From positions 392,258-456,257 of the forward strand of contig JAIELP010000004.1 in the NCBI GenBank assembly GCA_019752925.1: 64,000 nucleotides of DNA. Reading direction: 5' to 3'. The translations under genes and the position numbers were made by a program. Shown here one piece after another: positions 51,085-60,387 of the stretch (positions are counted from its first letter, which is position 1; each line of letters starts with the position of its first letter). Below the pieces are notes generated by a model. The model saw only the letters and a program-made list of their open reading frames with translations, was not told the DNA's origin and made no database searches. The stretch comes from a bacterium. GTDB lineage: Bacteria > Bdellovibrionota > Bdellovibrionia > Bdellovibrionales > Bdellovibrionaceae.

Positions 51085-52230
51085 TTACTGTATTGCCGAT
51101 TTTTCCTTTACGGATTGTTGCATAATCATCGTACGTGTTGGGAATGCAAACGACAATTTCTGCTCAGTAGCTACTTTATAAATTAAATCTAAATAAGAGT
51201 TAATGCGTGCAAGATCCACATCGCCTTCGTCTAAATGATAGTGGAAATTTACAATTACATTTAAAGCCGAATCTCCAAAGCTGTTGAAGTGGATAGCAAT
51301 GCGTTCACGGTCGACATTAGGATCCTGCAATAACTGATATTTTAAATTTTCTGAAAACGCCTGCATCATTTCAGGAGTCGCTTCATAGGTAAATCCAATG
51401 GTATGGCGGAACCGCATCCAGCCGTTGCGTTCAGAAAGATTATCTATTTTTTCTTTTGCAACAACTGAATTAGGTAAAGTTACTACGGAATTGTAGAAAG
51501 TTTTAATGTGAGTTGATCTGAAACCAATTTCAATAACAGTGCCTTCAGTGTCGCCGATTTTAATCCAATCGCCGAGCTTAAAAGGTGAGTCCAATAAAAT
51601 TGTAATGGTTCCGAAAACATTAGAAACAGTGTCTTGAGCTGCGAAAGCTAAAGCAATACCACCAATACCGAGACCGGCAAGTAAAGCTGTAACATTAACG
51701 CCGAAATTCTGTAAAATAATTAACCCACCAACGACTACAACAATTACTTTTAAAGTTTTGTTGGCGAACGGTGCTAATTGATCGTCTAATTTTGTATCTG
51801 TAGTTTTGGCCCACTCTTCGATTGTTAGCCCGAAAGCTTCAGCAGCTAAGTAACACGTGCGGATAACATTAATAGATAAGAATAATTTAATAGTCAGGCC
51901 TAAATACTTATCTAAATTCGGCGTCAGTTCGAGCGAATCCATAAAGATAAGGCCAGTTGTACTGATTATAACCCAGCTTAAGCCTTTTTCGATAGGCTGC
52001 TCCAGAAAAAAATGCATGAAGGTTTTTTCCGGAAAATAATTTTCGGCTTTTTTAAGCTTTGTTAAAATCCACAAAACAACAAATCTTACAAAATAAAGTA
52101 CAACAACTGCTGCAATTAGGCTTAACCACTTCCAGTTTGGAAGGCCCATCACAAAAGTATTTAAAAAATCTTGTACTTCGCTGGAAATATATCGTTGTCC
52201 AGCTTCTAAGGAAAAGGTTGAGTCGTTCAT
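51085..52230 (-). CDS. mechanosensitive ion channel family protein (MscS-like)
   Basis: LLAGLGIGGIALAFAAQDTVSNVFGTITILLDSPFKLGDWIKIG. Confidence 0.93.
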   Translation of the reverse strand: MNDSTFSLEAGQRYISSEVQDFLNTFVMGLPNWKWLSLIAAVVVLYFVRFVVLWILTKLKKAENYFPEKTFMHFFLEQPIEKGLSWVIISTTGLIFMDSLELTPNLDKYLGLTIKLFLSINVIRTCYLAAEAFGLTIEEWAKTTDTKLDDQLAPFANKTLKVIVVVVGGLIILQNFGVNVTALLAGLGIGGIALAFAAQDTVSNVFGTITILLDSPFKLGDWIKIGDTEGTVIEIGFRSTHIKTFYNSVVTLPNSVVAKEKIDNLSERNGWMRFRHTIGFTYEATPEMMQAFSENLKYQLLQDPNVDRERIAIHFNSFGDSALNVIVNFHYHLDEGDVDLARINSYLDLIYKVATEQKLSFAFPTRTMIMQQSVKEKSAIQ

Positions 52231-52991
52231 AAAGCTCCAAAGTAAGTTAAAATTAAAACTAAAGTTCCGATGATAATGCGGTAATAACCGAAGTATTTAA
52301 AACCGTAACGGTTTAATACCGAGATAAAGAATTTAATCGCAAGTACCGCAAATATAAATGAAAAAAACACGCCTAGCGCAAGATTCAAACTTTGTGACGA
52401 GTCAATGATGTGGCGAATTTTCCATAACTTGTAGGCGGTTGCGGCACCTAAGGTTGGAATGGCCAGAATAAAAGAAAACTCTGCTGCTTTTTCGCGCGAT
52501 AGCCCGAAAATTTGACCACCGATTATAGTGGCTGCTGAGCGTGAAACACCCGGAATCATCGCGATACTTTGAAATAGCCCTATTAATAAAGAGGATTTTT
52601 CATTTAACTCTTTTTCTGTACGGTGTTTGAACCAAGAATCAATTCCAATCAAAATAAATCCACCCACAATAAGCGAAACCGCAACGACAGTTGTGCTCTC
52701 GAGTAGGGCATCAATTTTGTTTTTCAGTAAAAATCCCAGAATGGCCGTAGGAATAAAGGCCAAAGTTACATTTTTATAAAATTTAAAATCCCATTTAAGT
52801 TTGGAGCGGTACAAATAAATGACGGCTAAGATCGCACCGAACTGAATGATGACATCAAAGGCTTTAGTAAACTCCGTGCTTTCCATTTTTAAAAGAGCAC
52901 CGGTTAAAATTAAATGTCCAGTAGATGAAACGGGAATAAACTCTGTGAGACCTTCAATAAACGACAGTATGAGAACTTCTAGAAATGACAT
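52227..52991 (-). CDS. uppP: undecaprenyl-diphosphatase
   Basis: start moved from 53033 to ATG 52991; GLTEFIPVSSTGHL, IPGVSRSAATIIGG. Confidence 0.92.
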   Translation of the reverse strand: MSFLEVLILSFIEGLTEFIPVSSTGHLILTGALLKMESTEFTKAFDVIIQFGAILAVIYLYRSKLKWDFKFYKNVTLAFIPTAILGFLLKNKIDALLESTTVVAVSLIVGGFILIGIDSWFKHRTEKELNEKSSLLIGLFQSIAMIPGVSRSAATIIGGQIFGLSREKAAEFSFILAIPTLGAATAYKLWKIRHIIDSSQSLNLALGVFFSFIFAVLAIKFFISVLNRYGFKYFGYYRIIIGTLVLILTYFGAL

Positions 52992-53118
52992 ATATATAGT
53001 ATGGTTCGGTGTAACGCCGAATACCTCAACCAATGTCTAGGTGCGTAAACTGACAAAAAAATAATTATTTACTATTTTTTTATAAAAAAGTCGCGATACG
53101 ATCTTTCCAAAGTTTAAC

Positions 53119-53135
53119 GGTTCCAAGTCGGAACC
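53119..53135 (+). promoter_or_regulatory. short inverted repeat in leader of S8 peptidase gene
   Basis: GGTTCC-AAGTC-GGAACC, about 24 nt before the start codon. Confidence 0.3.
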
Positions 53136-53159
53136 AGATATTTCACGGAAGGAAATAAC

Positions 53160-54704
53160 ATGAAACTAAGAAATCTTGGTTTATTTTTAGCTCTGGCATT
53201 AGCAGCTCAAGTATCTTCAGCTGGCGAATACTTAGTTAAATACAAAAACACCAACGCACTTAACAAAATCGCAGCAATGCAAACTGAGGCTTTCGGTCTT
53301 GAGATGAAGGGTATTCATCGTCCAGGTCAATTAGCTACAGTTAATATCGCTAAGAAAAACGAAGCTAGAACTTTAGCAGCTTTATTTGCTGATAAAAACG
53401 TTGAGTACGTTGTTCCTAACTTCACTATCAGAGCTTTTACTACTCCGGTAAATACTGAAGCTTTAAAAGAGCAATATGCATTAGCGAAAGTAAATGCTGA
53501 AGCGGCTTGGAAGCGCGCAGGTAACAAAGGTAGCAAAAATGTATTATTAGCTGTTATCGACACTGGTGTAGACTACAGACACAAAAATTTAGCTCCAAAT
53601 ACAGTTCCAGGTTATGACTTCCGCGATAACGATGCAGATCCAATGGATCAAACTTCTGCACAAAATCCAGGTCACGGTACTCACTGTGCTGGTATTGTTG
53701 GTGCAACTGGTTTAATCGATGGCGGTATCTCAGGTTTATCTCCTGAAGTTTCTATCATGCCTTTACGTTTCTTAGGTGCTGATGGTTCTGGTTCTTTAGA
53801 AGGTGGTATCAAAGCTATCGACTACGCAATCGAGAAAAAAGTACAAGTTATCTCGGCTAGTTGGGGCGCATCTGTTCCTCCTGCAACGGCTCAACCATTA
53901 GTTGAAGCTATTGCTAGAGCTGAAGCTGCGGGAATCATCTTCGTAACTGCGGCTGCAAATGACGGTAAAAACAATGATAAAACTGACGTTTACCCTGCAA
54001 ATGCTGGTTTACCAAACATGATCACTGTTGCGGCTTCTGGCGCAACTGATGCAAAACCATCTTGGTCAAACTATGGTAAAGCTAAAGTATCTTTAGCTGC
54101 TCCAGGTGAAAACATCATGTCAACTGTACCATCTGACAAATACTCAAATATGTCTGGTACTTCAATGGCAACTCCACTTGTTGCAGGTTTAGTAGCTTTC
54201 TTAAAAGCTCAAGATGCAACTCTTACTGGTGCAGAGATCAAAGCTTTATTACAAACAACTGGTTCAAAAGTACAAATCGAAACAGCATGTAACTGCCGTA
54301 TCGATGCTTTCGCGTCAGTAGATACTTTGTTATCTAAAAAAGCTTGGTTAGTTCCTGCTGCAGCAACTATCGGCGAAAAAGCAACTTTACAATTCACTCT
54401 TAAAAATGCTTCTGGCGCGGTTAAATTTGAATCTTCTAACCCTGCAATCTTAGCTGTTGATGCTAACGGTTTAGCTTCTGCAGTAGCAAAAGGTACAGCT
54501 TCTATTAAAGCAACTGATGCTAACGGAACTGTTCAATCATTAGATATCAATGTTGGAGCAGTTACTTCAAAACCACCAACTGATCCAGGTCAGCCACCTA
54601 CAGATCCAGGCCAACCTGGTGATGGTGAATGCCCACTCGGTGACGCGGCTATGTGCCAAATCCTTTGCCAAATCATGCCGACAGCTCCTTGGTGTTCGAA
54701 ATAG
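53160..54704 (+). CDS. secreted S8 family peptidase with Pro-rich linker and Cys-rich C-terminus
   Basis: VIDTGVDYRH, GHGTHCAGIVGA, MSGTSMATPLVAG; Big2-like domain; PPTDPGQPPTDPGQ linker. Confidence 0.93.
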   Translation: MKLRNLGLFLALALAAQVSSAGEYLVKYKNTNALNKIAAMQTEAFGLEMKGIHRPGQLATVNIAKKNEARTLAALFADKNVEYVVPNFTIRAFTTPVNTEALKEQYALAKVNAEAAWKRAGNKGSKNVLLAVIDTGVDYRHKNLAPNTVPGYDFRDNDADPMDQTSAQNPGHGTHCAGIVGATGLIDGGISGLSPEVSIMPLRFLGADGSGSLEGGIKAIDYAIEKKVQVISASWGASVPPATAQPLVEAIARAEAAGIIFVTAAANDGKNNDKTDVYPANAGLPNMITVAASGATDAKPSWSNYGKAKVSLAAPGENIMSTVPSDKYSNMSGTSMATPLVAGLVAFLKAQDATLTGAEIKALLQTTGSKVQIETACNCRIDAFASVDTLLSKKAWLVPAAATIGEKATLQFTLKNASGAVKFESSNPAILAVDANGLASAVAKGTASIKATDANGTVQSLDINVGAVTSKPPTDPGQPPTDPGQPGDGECPLGDAAMCQILCQIMPTAPWCSK

Positions 54705-54740
54705 TAGAACTATAGTCGAGTAAATTGATTTTTAACTCAA

Positions 54741-54775
54741 AAAAAAGGCCCTTCTAAGGGCCTTTTTTTATAGAT
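54741..54775 (+). terminator. intrinsic terminator
   Basis: AAAAAAAGGCCCTTCTAAGGGCCTTTTTTT. Confidence 0.85.
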
Positions 54776-54838
54776 TTTTAACAACTTTGATATGCATTTA
54801 ATCCCTCAACTCTCTCATTAAAGTGCCGATAAGAGTAC

Positions 54839-55957
54839 GTGGAAAATAATCAAAATAGTTCAGACTCATTTGGCTCATTTTTAGACTTTTATGAAACGTC
54901 GGCAATTTTGATCGATAGCCAAGATTCTATCATTCGTTGTAATCAAAAGCTCAAATCCGAAAATGGTATATTTCATTTTTTTGATTTTAACGAGAATGAA
55001 AAAAATTATTCATTGAATCAGATTGATAAAGAAGATTGGTATAAGTACTTAAGCATCTGTTTTTCTACTGGTGGAGCAAAGTTTATTTTACGTTCCTGTT
55101 TTTATGAATGTGTAATGACCCGTCTTGAAAAGGGTGATGAAAAGTATGTGTTGGTTAATTTCTTTGAAAATAAGTCTTTAAAAGAAGATGTGGCGGATTT
55201 CTTTTTGAATGATTTCCGTTTGTCTCAGCTTAAAGAATTAAGCGAAATGGCAGCCAGCATCGCTCATGAAATTAACAACCCATTAACGGTTATTTCTGCG
55301 CGCACGCAATTATTGAAGCAATCAATTAAAGATAATAAGCAGATTTCAAACGATATTCTGGCTCAGAATCTTGAAAAGATTTATCAGCAATCCGACAGGA
55401 TCAAAAAAATTGTAGATGGTATGCGTGTTTATTCTAGAAATTCTAATCAGGACAACCGTACGGTTTATAACATTAAGTCGATAGTTGAAGAGGCTCACTC
55501 GTTAGTGGCGGGTGGTATGCGAGATATGGGAATTGAGTTCAGCTTTAATCTTTCTCAAAATGAAAAATACATTAACTGTAAGCCGAATGAGCTCATTCAG
55601 GTTTTCGTTAATTTGTTTAACAACTCAATCTATGCATTATCGAAAACAAATTTTCCTAAAATTGAAATTCAATTCGTTGAAGATGAAAATGATTTCCATC
55701 TTTATTTTTCAGATAATGGACCAGGTGTACCTGTGGATTATGATACCAAGATATTTGCACCATTTTTTACCACGAAGCTGGTTGGTGCAGGAACGGGGCT
55801 GGGACTTAGCATTTCCAATAAAATTATTCAGTCATACGGTGGGTCTCTTACTTTAGACCGTAGCCGTGGAAATAGCTGTTTTCATGTTAAGTTGTCCAAA
55901 AAGAATGAGCACAAGCAGACTGGCTCCGATGCCGAAATTTATAAGTTCAGTTCGTAA
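54839..55957 (+). CDS. sensor histidine kinase
   Basis: GTG start; SIAHEINNPLTVISARTQLL H-box, NLFNNSIYAL N-box, FSDNGPGVP, GTGLGLSISNKII. Confidence 0.9.
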   Translation: MENNQNSSDSFGSFLDFYETSAILIDSQDSIIRCNQKLKSENGIFHFFDFNENEKNYSLNQIDKEDWYKYLSICFSTGGAKFILRSCFYECVMTRLEKGDEKYVLVNFFENKSLKEDVADFFLNDFRLSQLKELSEMAASIAHEINNPLTVISARTQLLKQSIKDNKQISNDILAQNLEKIYQQSDRIKKIVDGMRVYSRNSNQDNRTVYNIKSIVEEAHSLVAGGMRDMGIEFSFNLSQNEKYINCKPNELIQVFVNLFNNSIYALSKTNFPKIEIQFVEDENDFHLYFSDNGPGVPVDYDTKIFAPFFTTKLVGAGTGLGLSISNKIIQSYGGSLTLDRSRGNSCFHVKLSKKNEHKQTGSDAEIYKFSS

Positions 55958-55997
55958 TTAACAGGTTTAAGCATATATTGCGAAAGAGGCACCAAAG

Positions 55998-56501
55998 ATG
56001 AGTCAACAAATAAAAAAGCATAAGCCGGATTACAGTGAATATAGTATTGAAGAAGAACGCTCAAATCTAAGAAAATTCTTAAATGACAATAATCTTTGGA
56101 TACCGGAAAATTTTTATGAGCATATCCGATCGGGTGATGTTATAGACATTTATGAATTACCACCTAATCGCTCTCAGCTATATGGAAATCCGCAGTTTAA
56201 AAAGCTTTGTTCTTATACAGATGAGATGATGAAATCGATTCCTTTTCCTAAGTTATTCTGGAGATCTGACGAAATTCAACTGCAACTTATGAAAAAAATG
56301 TCCCATGTTGCAATCACAATGGACCAAGCTGTGCCGTGGGATATTGAAAGACACGAATTGATTGAAAGTATGCATCCAAACAAGCGTACTTTCGAAATTG
56401 ACCTGGGCTGGGTTGGTCCATGCTTTAAAAAAGACACAAACGAAAGAGTTGGGTTTGTGTCTTCTTTGAATGTTGCTTTAATATTTGAATGGGCTAATTA
56501 A
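55998..56501 (+). CDS. hypothetical protein
   Basis: ORF with RBS downstream of histidine kinase. Confidence 0.6.
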   Translation: MSQQIKKHKPDYSEYSIEEERSNLRKFLNDNNLWIPENFYEHIRSGDVIDIYELPPNRSQLYGNPQFKKLCSYTDEMMKSIPFPKLFWRSDEIQLQLMKKMSHVAITMDQAVPWDIERHELIESMHPNKRTFEIDLGWVGPCFKKDTNERVGFVSSLNVALIFEWAN

Positions 56502-57144
56502 CAAACATTTCTGCTGAGCTGTTTGCATTAGCTGAGCTATTTTTATGTATAGCTAAGCATTCCTGTAAAAACATACTGTAATTACGCGATGATTGAATCA
56601 GGTTTTCAAGAATTATTTCTTGCTGATCAGCAGGAAGTTGAGCAATCACGTCCAGAGCTTTTTCTACGTGCCCGGGATCTTCTTCAACATGAAGTTTTAA
56701 GAATAATGAGTTTTCCACTCCATGTGCTGAGTAAATTCGTTGAATGAAATTAGGTATGATCAGGCTAGCTACGCCCTCTAAAGACAGGATGTAACCAAAA
56801 AGACTGGCTGGATGTATGCGCTCAATTTTATAATATTGAGTTTCATACAAATTTCTTGTTACGCCAGATTCTGGTTGTAAATTGGTAATGCCCATTTTTT
56901 TTAAATCGTTAAGTGCTATTTTCTCATGTCCTTTTTCTTCAGCAATATGATCAGAGAAGCGTCTGTGTAATGCATTTTCGGTTAGTTTTGTATTGCCGCT
57001 AGCTAAAGCCAGCAATCTTGTTGAGTGACAAACAAAGTAATATGTTTGTGTTAAGTAGGTTGCATAGAAGTTTTTGTCTTCCCATGGCAAACCGGTCATT
57101 AAAGTCGAAATTTTCTTAATTTCAGATTCGAATACTTGTTTCAT
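56494..57144 (-). CDS. heme-oxygenase-like (TenA/iron-containing redox enzyme) family protein
   Basis: helical fold with HIAEEKGHEKIALNDLKKMG and LHVEEDPGHVEKALDVI metal-ligand-like motifs. Confidence 0.65.
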   Translation of the reverse strand: MKQVFESEIKKISTLMTGLPWEDKNFYATYLTQTYYFVCHSTRLLALASGNTKLTENALHRRFSDHIAEEKGHEKIALNDLKKMGITNLQPESGVTRNLYETQYYKIERIHPASLFGYILSLEGVASLIIPNFIQRIYSAHGVENSLFLKLHVEEDPGHVEKALDVIAQLPADQQEIILENLIQSSRNYSMFLQECLAIHKNSSANANSSAEMFVN

Positions 57145-57808
57145 AAGCTTCCTTTTTGTTCGTGTAGTCTTTTCTTTTTTTCCATAGCAGCGAGGCTTCG
57201 CTGCTAAATTTTACTTTTTTTATTTCTTCTATAAAAAAACAAACTAAATCAACTAAAACACCATGGTAGGTTATGTCTTTAAAAACGGCAACCGCTCCGG
57301 CATTTTCTAAAAGTTTGTCAACGGATCTGTCTTTTCTTGGTGAGCTGAACGTTACATCCACATTCTCATGAATAGTAACAAGACTCATGATTTCTGAAAG
57401 AATTTGTGCAAGATTAAGTTCAGTTTTTCCTTTAGATCTTCGATAGTCTTGATGAATAGTAAACCAACTGGGAACAATAGCTGAGTCAACATCCTGTGCG
57501 AGTTGGAATAAAAAATCTTTTGGCCAAGGATTGAACCAAGAATCCTCAATAGTGGCATAGACTTTTAAGTCAACTTTGCGGAAACAGCAAAGGCCAATTG
57601 CTTCTTTTTTATATGAGATAACCACAAAAAAATCATGGCGTGTGAAGTCTTCGCTATAAAGATTTTCGATATTGTCGAGTTTTTTAAGAGTATTAAGCCA
57701 ATTGGTTTTCCATAAATTATAAGACGAATTGTAGAGTTCAATATTTTGCTGCTGGTATGTAGACGATTTTAAAACACTTAATGTTAGGTCCTGAATTTCA
57801 ATTTTCAT
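57122..57808 (-). CDS. acyltransferase-like (GNAT-fold-like) hypothetical protein
   Basis: FFVVISYKKEAIGLCCFRKVD ... WFTIHQDYRRSKGKTELNLAQILSEIM; position between SDR and HDO-like genes. Confidence 0.5.
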   Translation of the reverse strand: MKIEIQDLTLSVLKSSTYQQQNIELYNSSYNLWKTNWLNTLKKLDNIENLYSEDFTRHDFFVVISYKKEAIGLCCFRKVDLKVYATIEDSWFNPWPKDFLFQLAQDVDSAIVPSWFTIHQDYRRSKGKTELNLAQILSEIMSLVTIHENVDVTFSSPRKDRSVDKLLENAGAVAVFKDITYHGVLVDLVCFFIEEIKKVKFSSEASLLWKKRKDYTNKKEAYETSIRI

Positions 57809-58539
57809 TAATAAAGCCCCCCATTTAATCTAATACTTTGGCCCGTAACATATGAGGAGTTATCATTTAAAAGATATTCTACGAGGCTTCCGATGTCTTC
57901 TTTGTTGCCGAAACGTTTAGCTGGTATTTTCTGCTTTATTTCGTTCTGAAATTTTTCTGGAACTTCATTTATTAGACCGTATTCAAAGTAACCGAGCGCA
58001 ATAGAGTTGACGGTAATATTTTTATTAGCAAGCTCAAGAGATAAAGATTTGGTTAATCCATTTATTCCGGCCTTGGCCGCGGAGTAATGGCTCGCGCCAA
58101 CAACACCCATATCGGCAACAACACTGGAAAAATTGATAATTCTACCGCAATTTTCGTGTCGCATTTGCGGTATAAATTCTTTTGAGCATAGAAACGTAAT
58201 AAGTAAATTATTATTAATGACAGAGCTGAATTCATCTTGCGATATATTCCACGACATGCTGTTTTTTGACATTCCAGCAACGTTCACTAATGCGTATATT
58301 TTGCCGATATTATTTTCGATTTTTTCGCGTAACTCTCTTACTTCATTTTCATTAGTTAGCTCAGCTTTGTATAAATGTTTTTCCGGATTAAGGTCGTAAG
58401 CAGTTAAAAGTTTTGATATTAAAGAATTTTCAGATCTATACTGGCAAGCTAAATTTCTATAACCTTTTTCCAGAAGATAATTAGTTATTGCAAGACCAAT
58501 TCCACCATTTGATCCTGTAATGAGTATATTTTTAGACAT
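57808..58539 (-). CDS. SDR family oxidoreductase (FabG-like)
   Basis: ITGSNGGIGLAITNYL, LVNVAGMSKNS, SAAKAGINGLTKSLSLELA, YVTGQSIRLNGGLY. Confidence 0.92.
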   Translation of the reverse strand: MSKNILITGSNGGIGLAITNYLLEKGYRNLACQYRSENSLISKLLTAYDLNPEKHLYKAELTNENEVRELREKIENNIGKIYALVNVAGMSKNSMSWNISQDEFSSVINNNLLITFLCSKEFIPQMRHENCGRIINFSSVVADMGVVGASHYSAAKAGINGLTKSLSLELANKNITVNSIALGYFEYGLINEVPEKFQNEIKQKIPAKRFGNKEDIGSLVEYLLNDNSSYVTGQSIRLNGGLY

Positions 58540-58678
58540 AATTCTCCTTACAAATTGATTGATGAGTAATTTGCTTGAGTATTGAATAGTTAAAATTTTT
58601 TTTTATAGGCTGAAGTACTGACGGCAGAATGCATGATATAGCATGGCTAGTTTTTGAAGCATTTTGAGCTTTTTTCAT
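58532..58678 (-). CDS. unlisted 48-codon ORF translationally coupled to SDR gene
   Basis: ATG at 58678 with GGAG upstream; MKKAQNASKTSHAISCILPSVLQPIKKNFNYSILKQITHQSICKENYV; stop overlaps SDR start by 8 nt (ATGTCTAA). Confidence 0.5.
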   Translation of the reverse strand: MKKAQNASKTSHAISCILPSVLQPIKKNFNYSILKQITHQSICKENYV

Positions 58679-58751
58679 GGTTTCTCCGTGTATTTTTCGG
58701 ACGCAATGAAGATACTTTTAAATAATACAGACTGCTTCTGTATACAAATTA

Positions 58752-58791
58752 AGTTTCTGTTAAATATAATTTGTAGAAAATAACAGAAACT
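58752..58791. promoter_or_regulatory. perfect 11-bp inverted repeat, candidate operator
   Basis: AGTTTCTGTTA (58752-58762) / TAACAGAAACT (58781-58791), 18-nt spacer. Confidence 0.5.
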
Positions 58792-58916
58792 AAAATAAGT
58801 ATTCGGTGAATTTTAACAGTAAATTAATTTTGTAAAGAAATTGTTAAATTTAAGTTTTAAATCTTATCAGTTTAACTTCATTTTAAAAAAAATAAACAAC
58901 TTATTAATTAAATCAA

Positions 58917-60293
58917 TCAAACCAATCTAGATGTTTCGTCCGGTAGAAGTAAGGCTTCAATGGATTTTGGAGGAGCTAGATTGAATATTATGTACAGAGA
59001 CTTAAGCACTTGTTCGCTAATCGATTTACCTAATACGGTATACATATGATCTAAAATTAGTTTAATGTCGGACTTATGTTCGTTTTCATATACAGTTTCT
59101 ATAAATTCTCCAACAGTGTGTATTATTTTAGAATATGAATGAACTTTGGATCTAGGCAGCTTTTGAGGAAACCCAAAGCCTGCAGAGTCTTCGTGATGCT
59201 GAAGGGCTACGTGTAGTATTTCATCTGGGATGCCTTCTATTTGTCTGAGTATCTCGAAGCTTCTCACTGGATGTTGCTCATAAGCCTTTCTTTCATCCGG
59301 GCTGTATTCAAATTTTGTTTTATTTAAGAGCTCTTTGTGGTCTTTTAAGCCGATATCAGCAAGTAGTGCAGACAAAATCACGCGGCTTTGTGCTTTTGGA
59401 GAGCGCCATTTCCAAAGCGTGATAATTGAGTGGGAAATAATGGCTTTGAGTGCTGATTTGTCAGCTAAGCTTGGATTATCGTTTTGAATGTATTCAATAA
59501 TACTATTTATCTGGCTGTGTTTTAAGGAAACACTTGTATAGCATTCAAATGCAACTAACGAGTTGTTTAAAAATTTTTTATCTATTTCTTTAGCTACTGA
59601 GTTCTGGCTAATTGCAGACATTAATTGATTCATAATGCGAATTTTTTTTACTTCTTCGATAGGGCGCTTGATAACAGTTTTAGAGATGGCAAAATGCAAG
59701 TCTGTATACTTAGCGAAATCTTCTGAATTTAAATAGACGTGCGTAGCACCTTTTTTTGCGAAATTGCTTAACCTTTCCGAAGTGAAGTCCTGCCCGCTCT
59801 TAGTAACGCGTATGAAGTTTTGGTCTACTTTAAGAAATATATTGTAGTCGCTGGTTTTTGAAAGCATAAACTCTTCTATAGGTACTGAAAAAAAATCTTC
59901 ATTAGGATTTGCTTTTGAGCTGTCCTTTTCGAGTAAGTAATTAACCACTAGAGCTACGGCTTCTAAGTCATAAGGTTTTGCGATAAGTTCGTCGACACCT
60001 ATTTTGAATGCGTTCTGTACTGTTATAATATCCGCAAAGCCTGTTACGAGAATAAAAGGTGTAAGATTGTCTGTATCAATTTCTTTTTTAAATATTTCAT
60101 AAAGTTCTAATCCGCTTTTTTGCGGCATTTTTATATCGGATATAATTAAATCTACCTTGTTAGAGCTTAAATATGTAATTGCATCTTCGGCTGTGTGGCA
60201 GAGTTTTATTTTGAAACCGTTTAAATTTTCTAAATATTCTTTTAAAGCTTCTGCAATTTCAACATCATCTTCGACTACAAGTATTTGATTCAT
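58917..60293 (-). CDS. response regulator with HD-GYP/HDOD-like output domain
   Basis: receiver ILVVEDDVEIAEALKEYL...DLIISDIKMPQKSGLELYE; YEQHPVRSFEILRQIEGIPDEILHVALQHHEDSAGFGFPQ. Confidence 0.88.
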   Translation of the reverse strand: MNQILVVEDDVEIAEALKEYLENLNGFKIKLCHTAEDAITYLSSNKVDLIISDIKMPQKSGLELYEIFKKEIDTDNLTPFILVTGFADIITVQNAFKIGVDELIAKPYDLEAVALVVNYLLEKDSSKANPNEDFFSVPIEEFMLSKTSDYNIFLKVDQNFIRVTKSGQDFTSERLSNFAKKGATHVYLNSEDFAKYTDLHFAISKTVIKRPIEEVKKIRIMNQLMSAISQNSVAKEIDKKFLNNSLVAFECYTSVSLKHSQINSIIEYIQNDNPSLADKSALKAIISHSIITLWKWRSPKAQSRVILSALLADIGLKDHKELLNKTKFEYSPDERKAYEQHPVRSFEILRQIEGIPDEILHVALQHHEDSAGFGFPQKLPRSKVHSYSKIIHTVGEFIETVYENEHKSDIKLILDHMYTVLGKSISEQVLKSLYIIFNLAPPKSIEALLLPDETSRLV

Positions 60294-60359
60294 TGTTTGA
60301 GTATGATCAAGAACGAAATAAAACTAAATTTTTTAATTTTTTTTCTTAAATTAGTTCGA

Positions 60360-60387
60360 TGTTAAAAATAGGTAAATATTTTTAACA
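60360..60387. repeat. AT-rich palindrome
   Basis: TGTTAAAAATA (60360-60370) - GGTAAA - TATTTTTAACA (60377-60387), perfect 11-bp arms. Confidence 0.6.
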
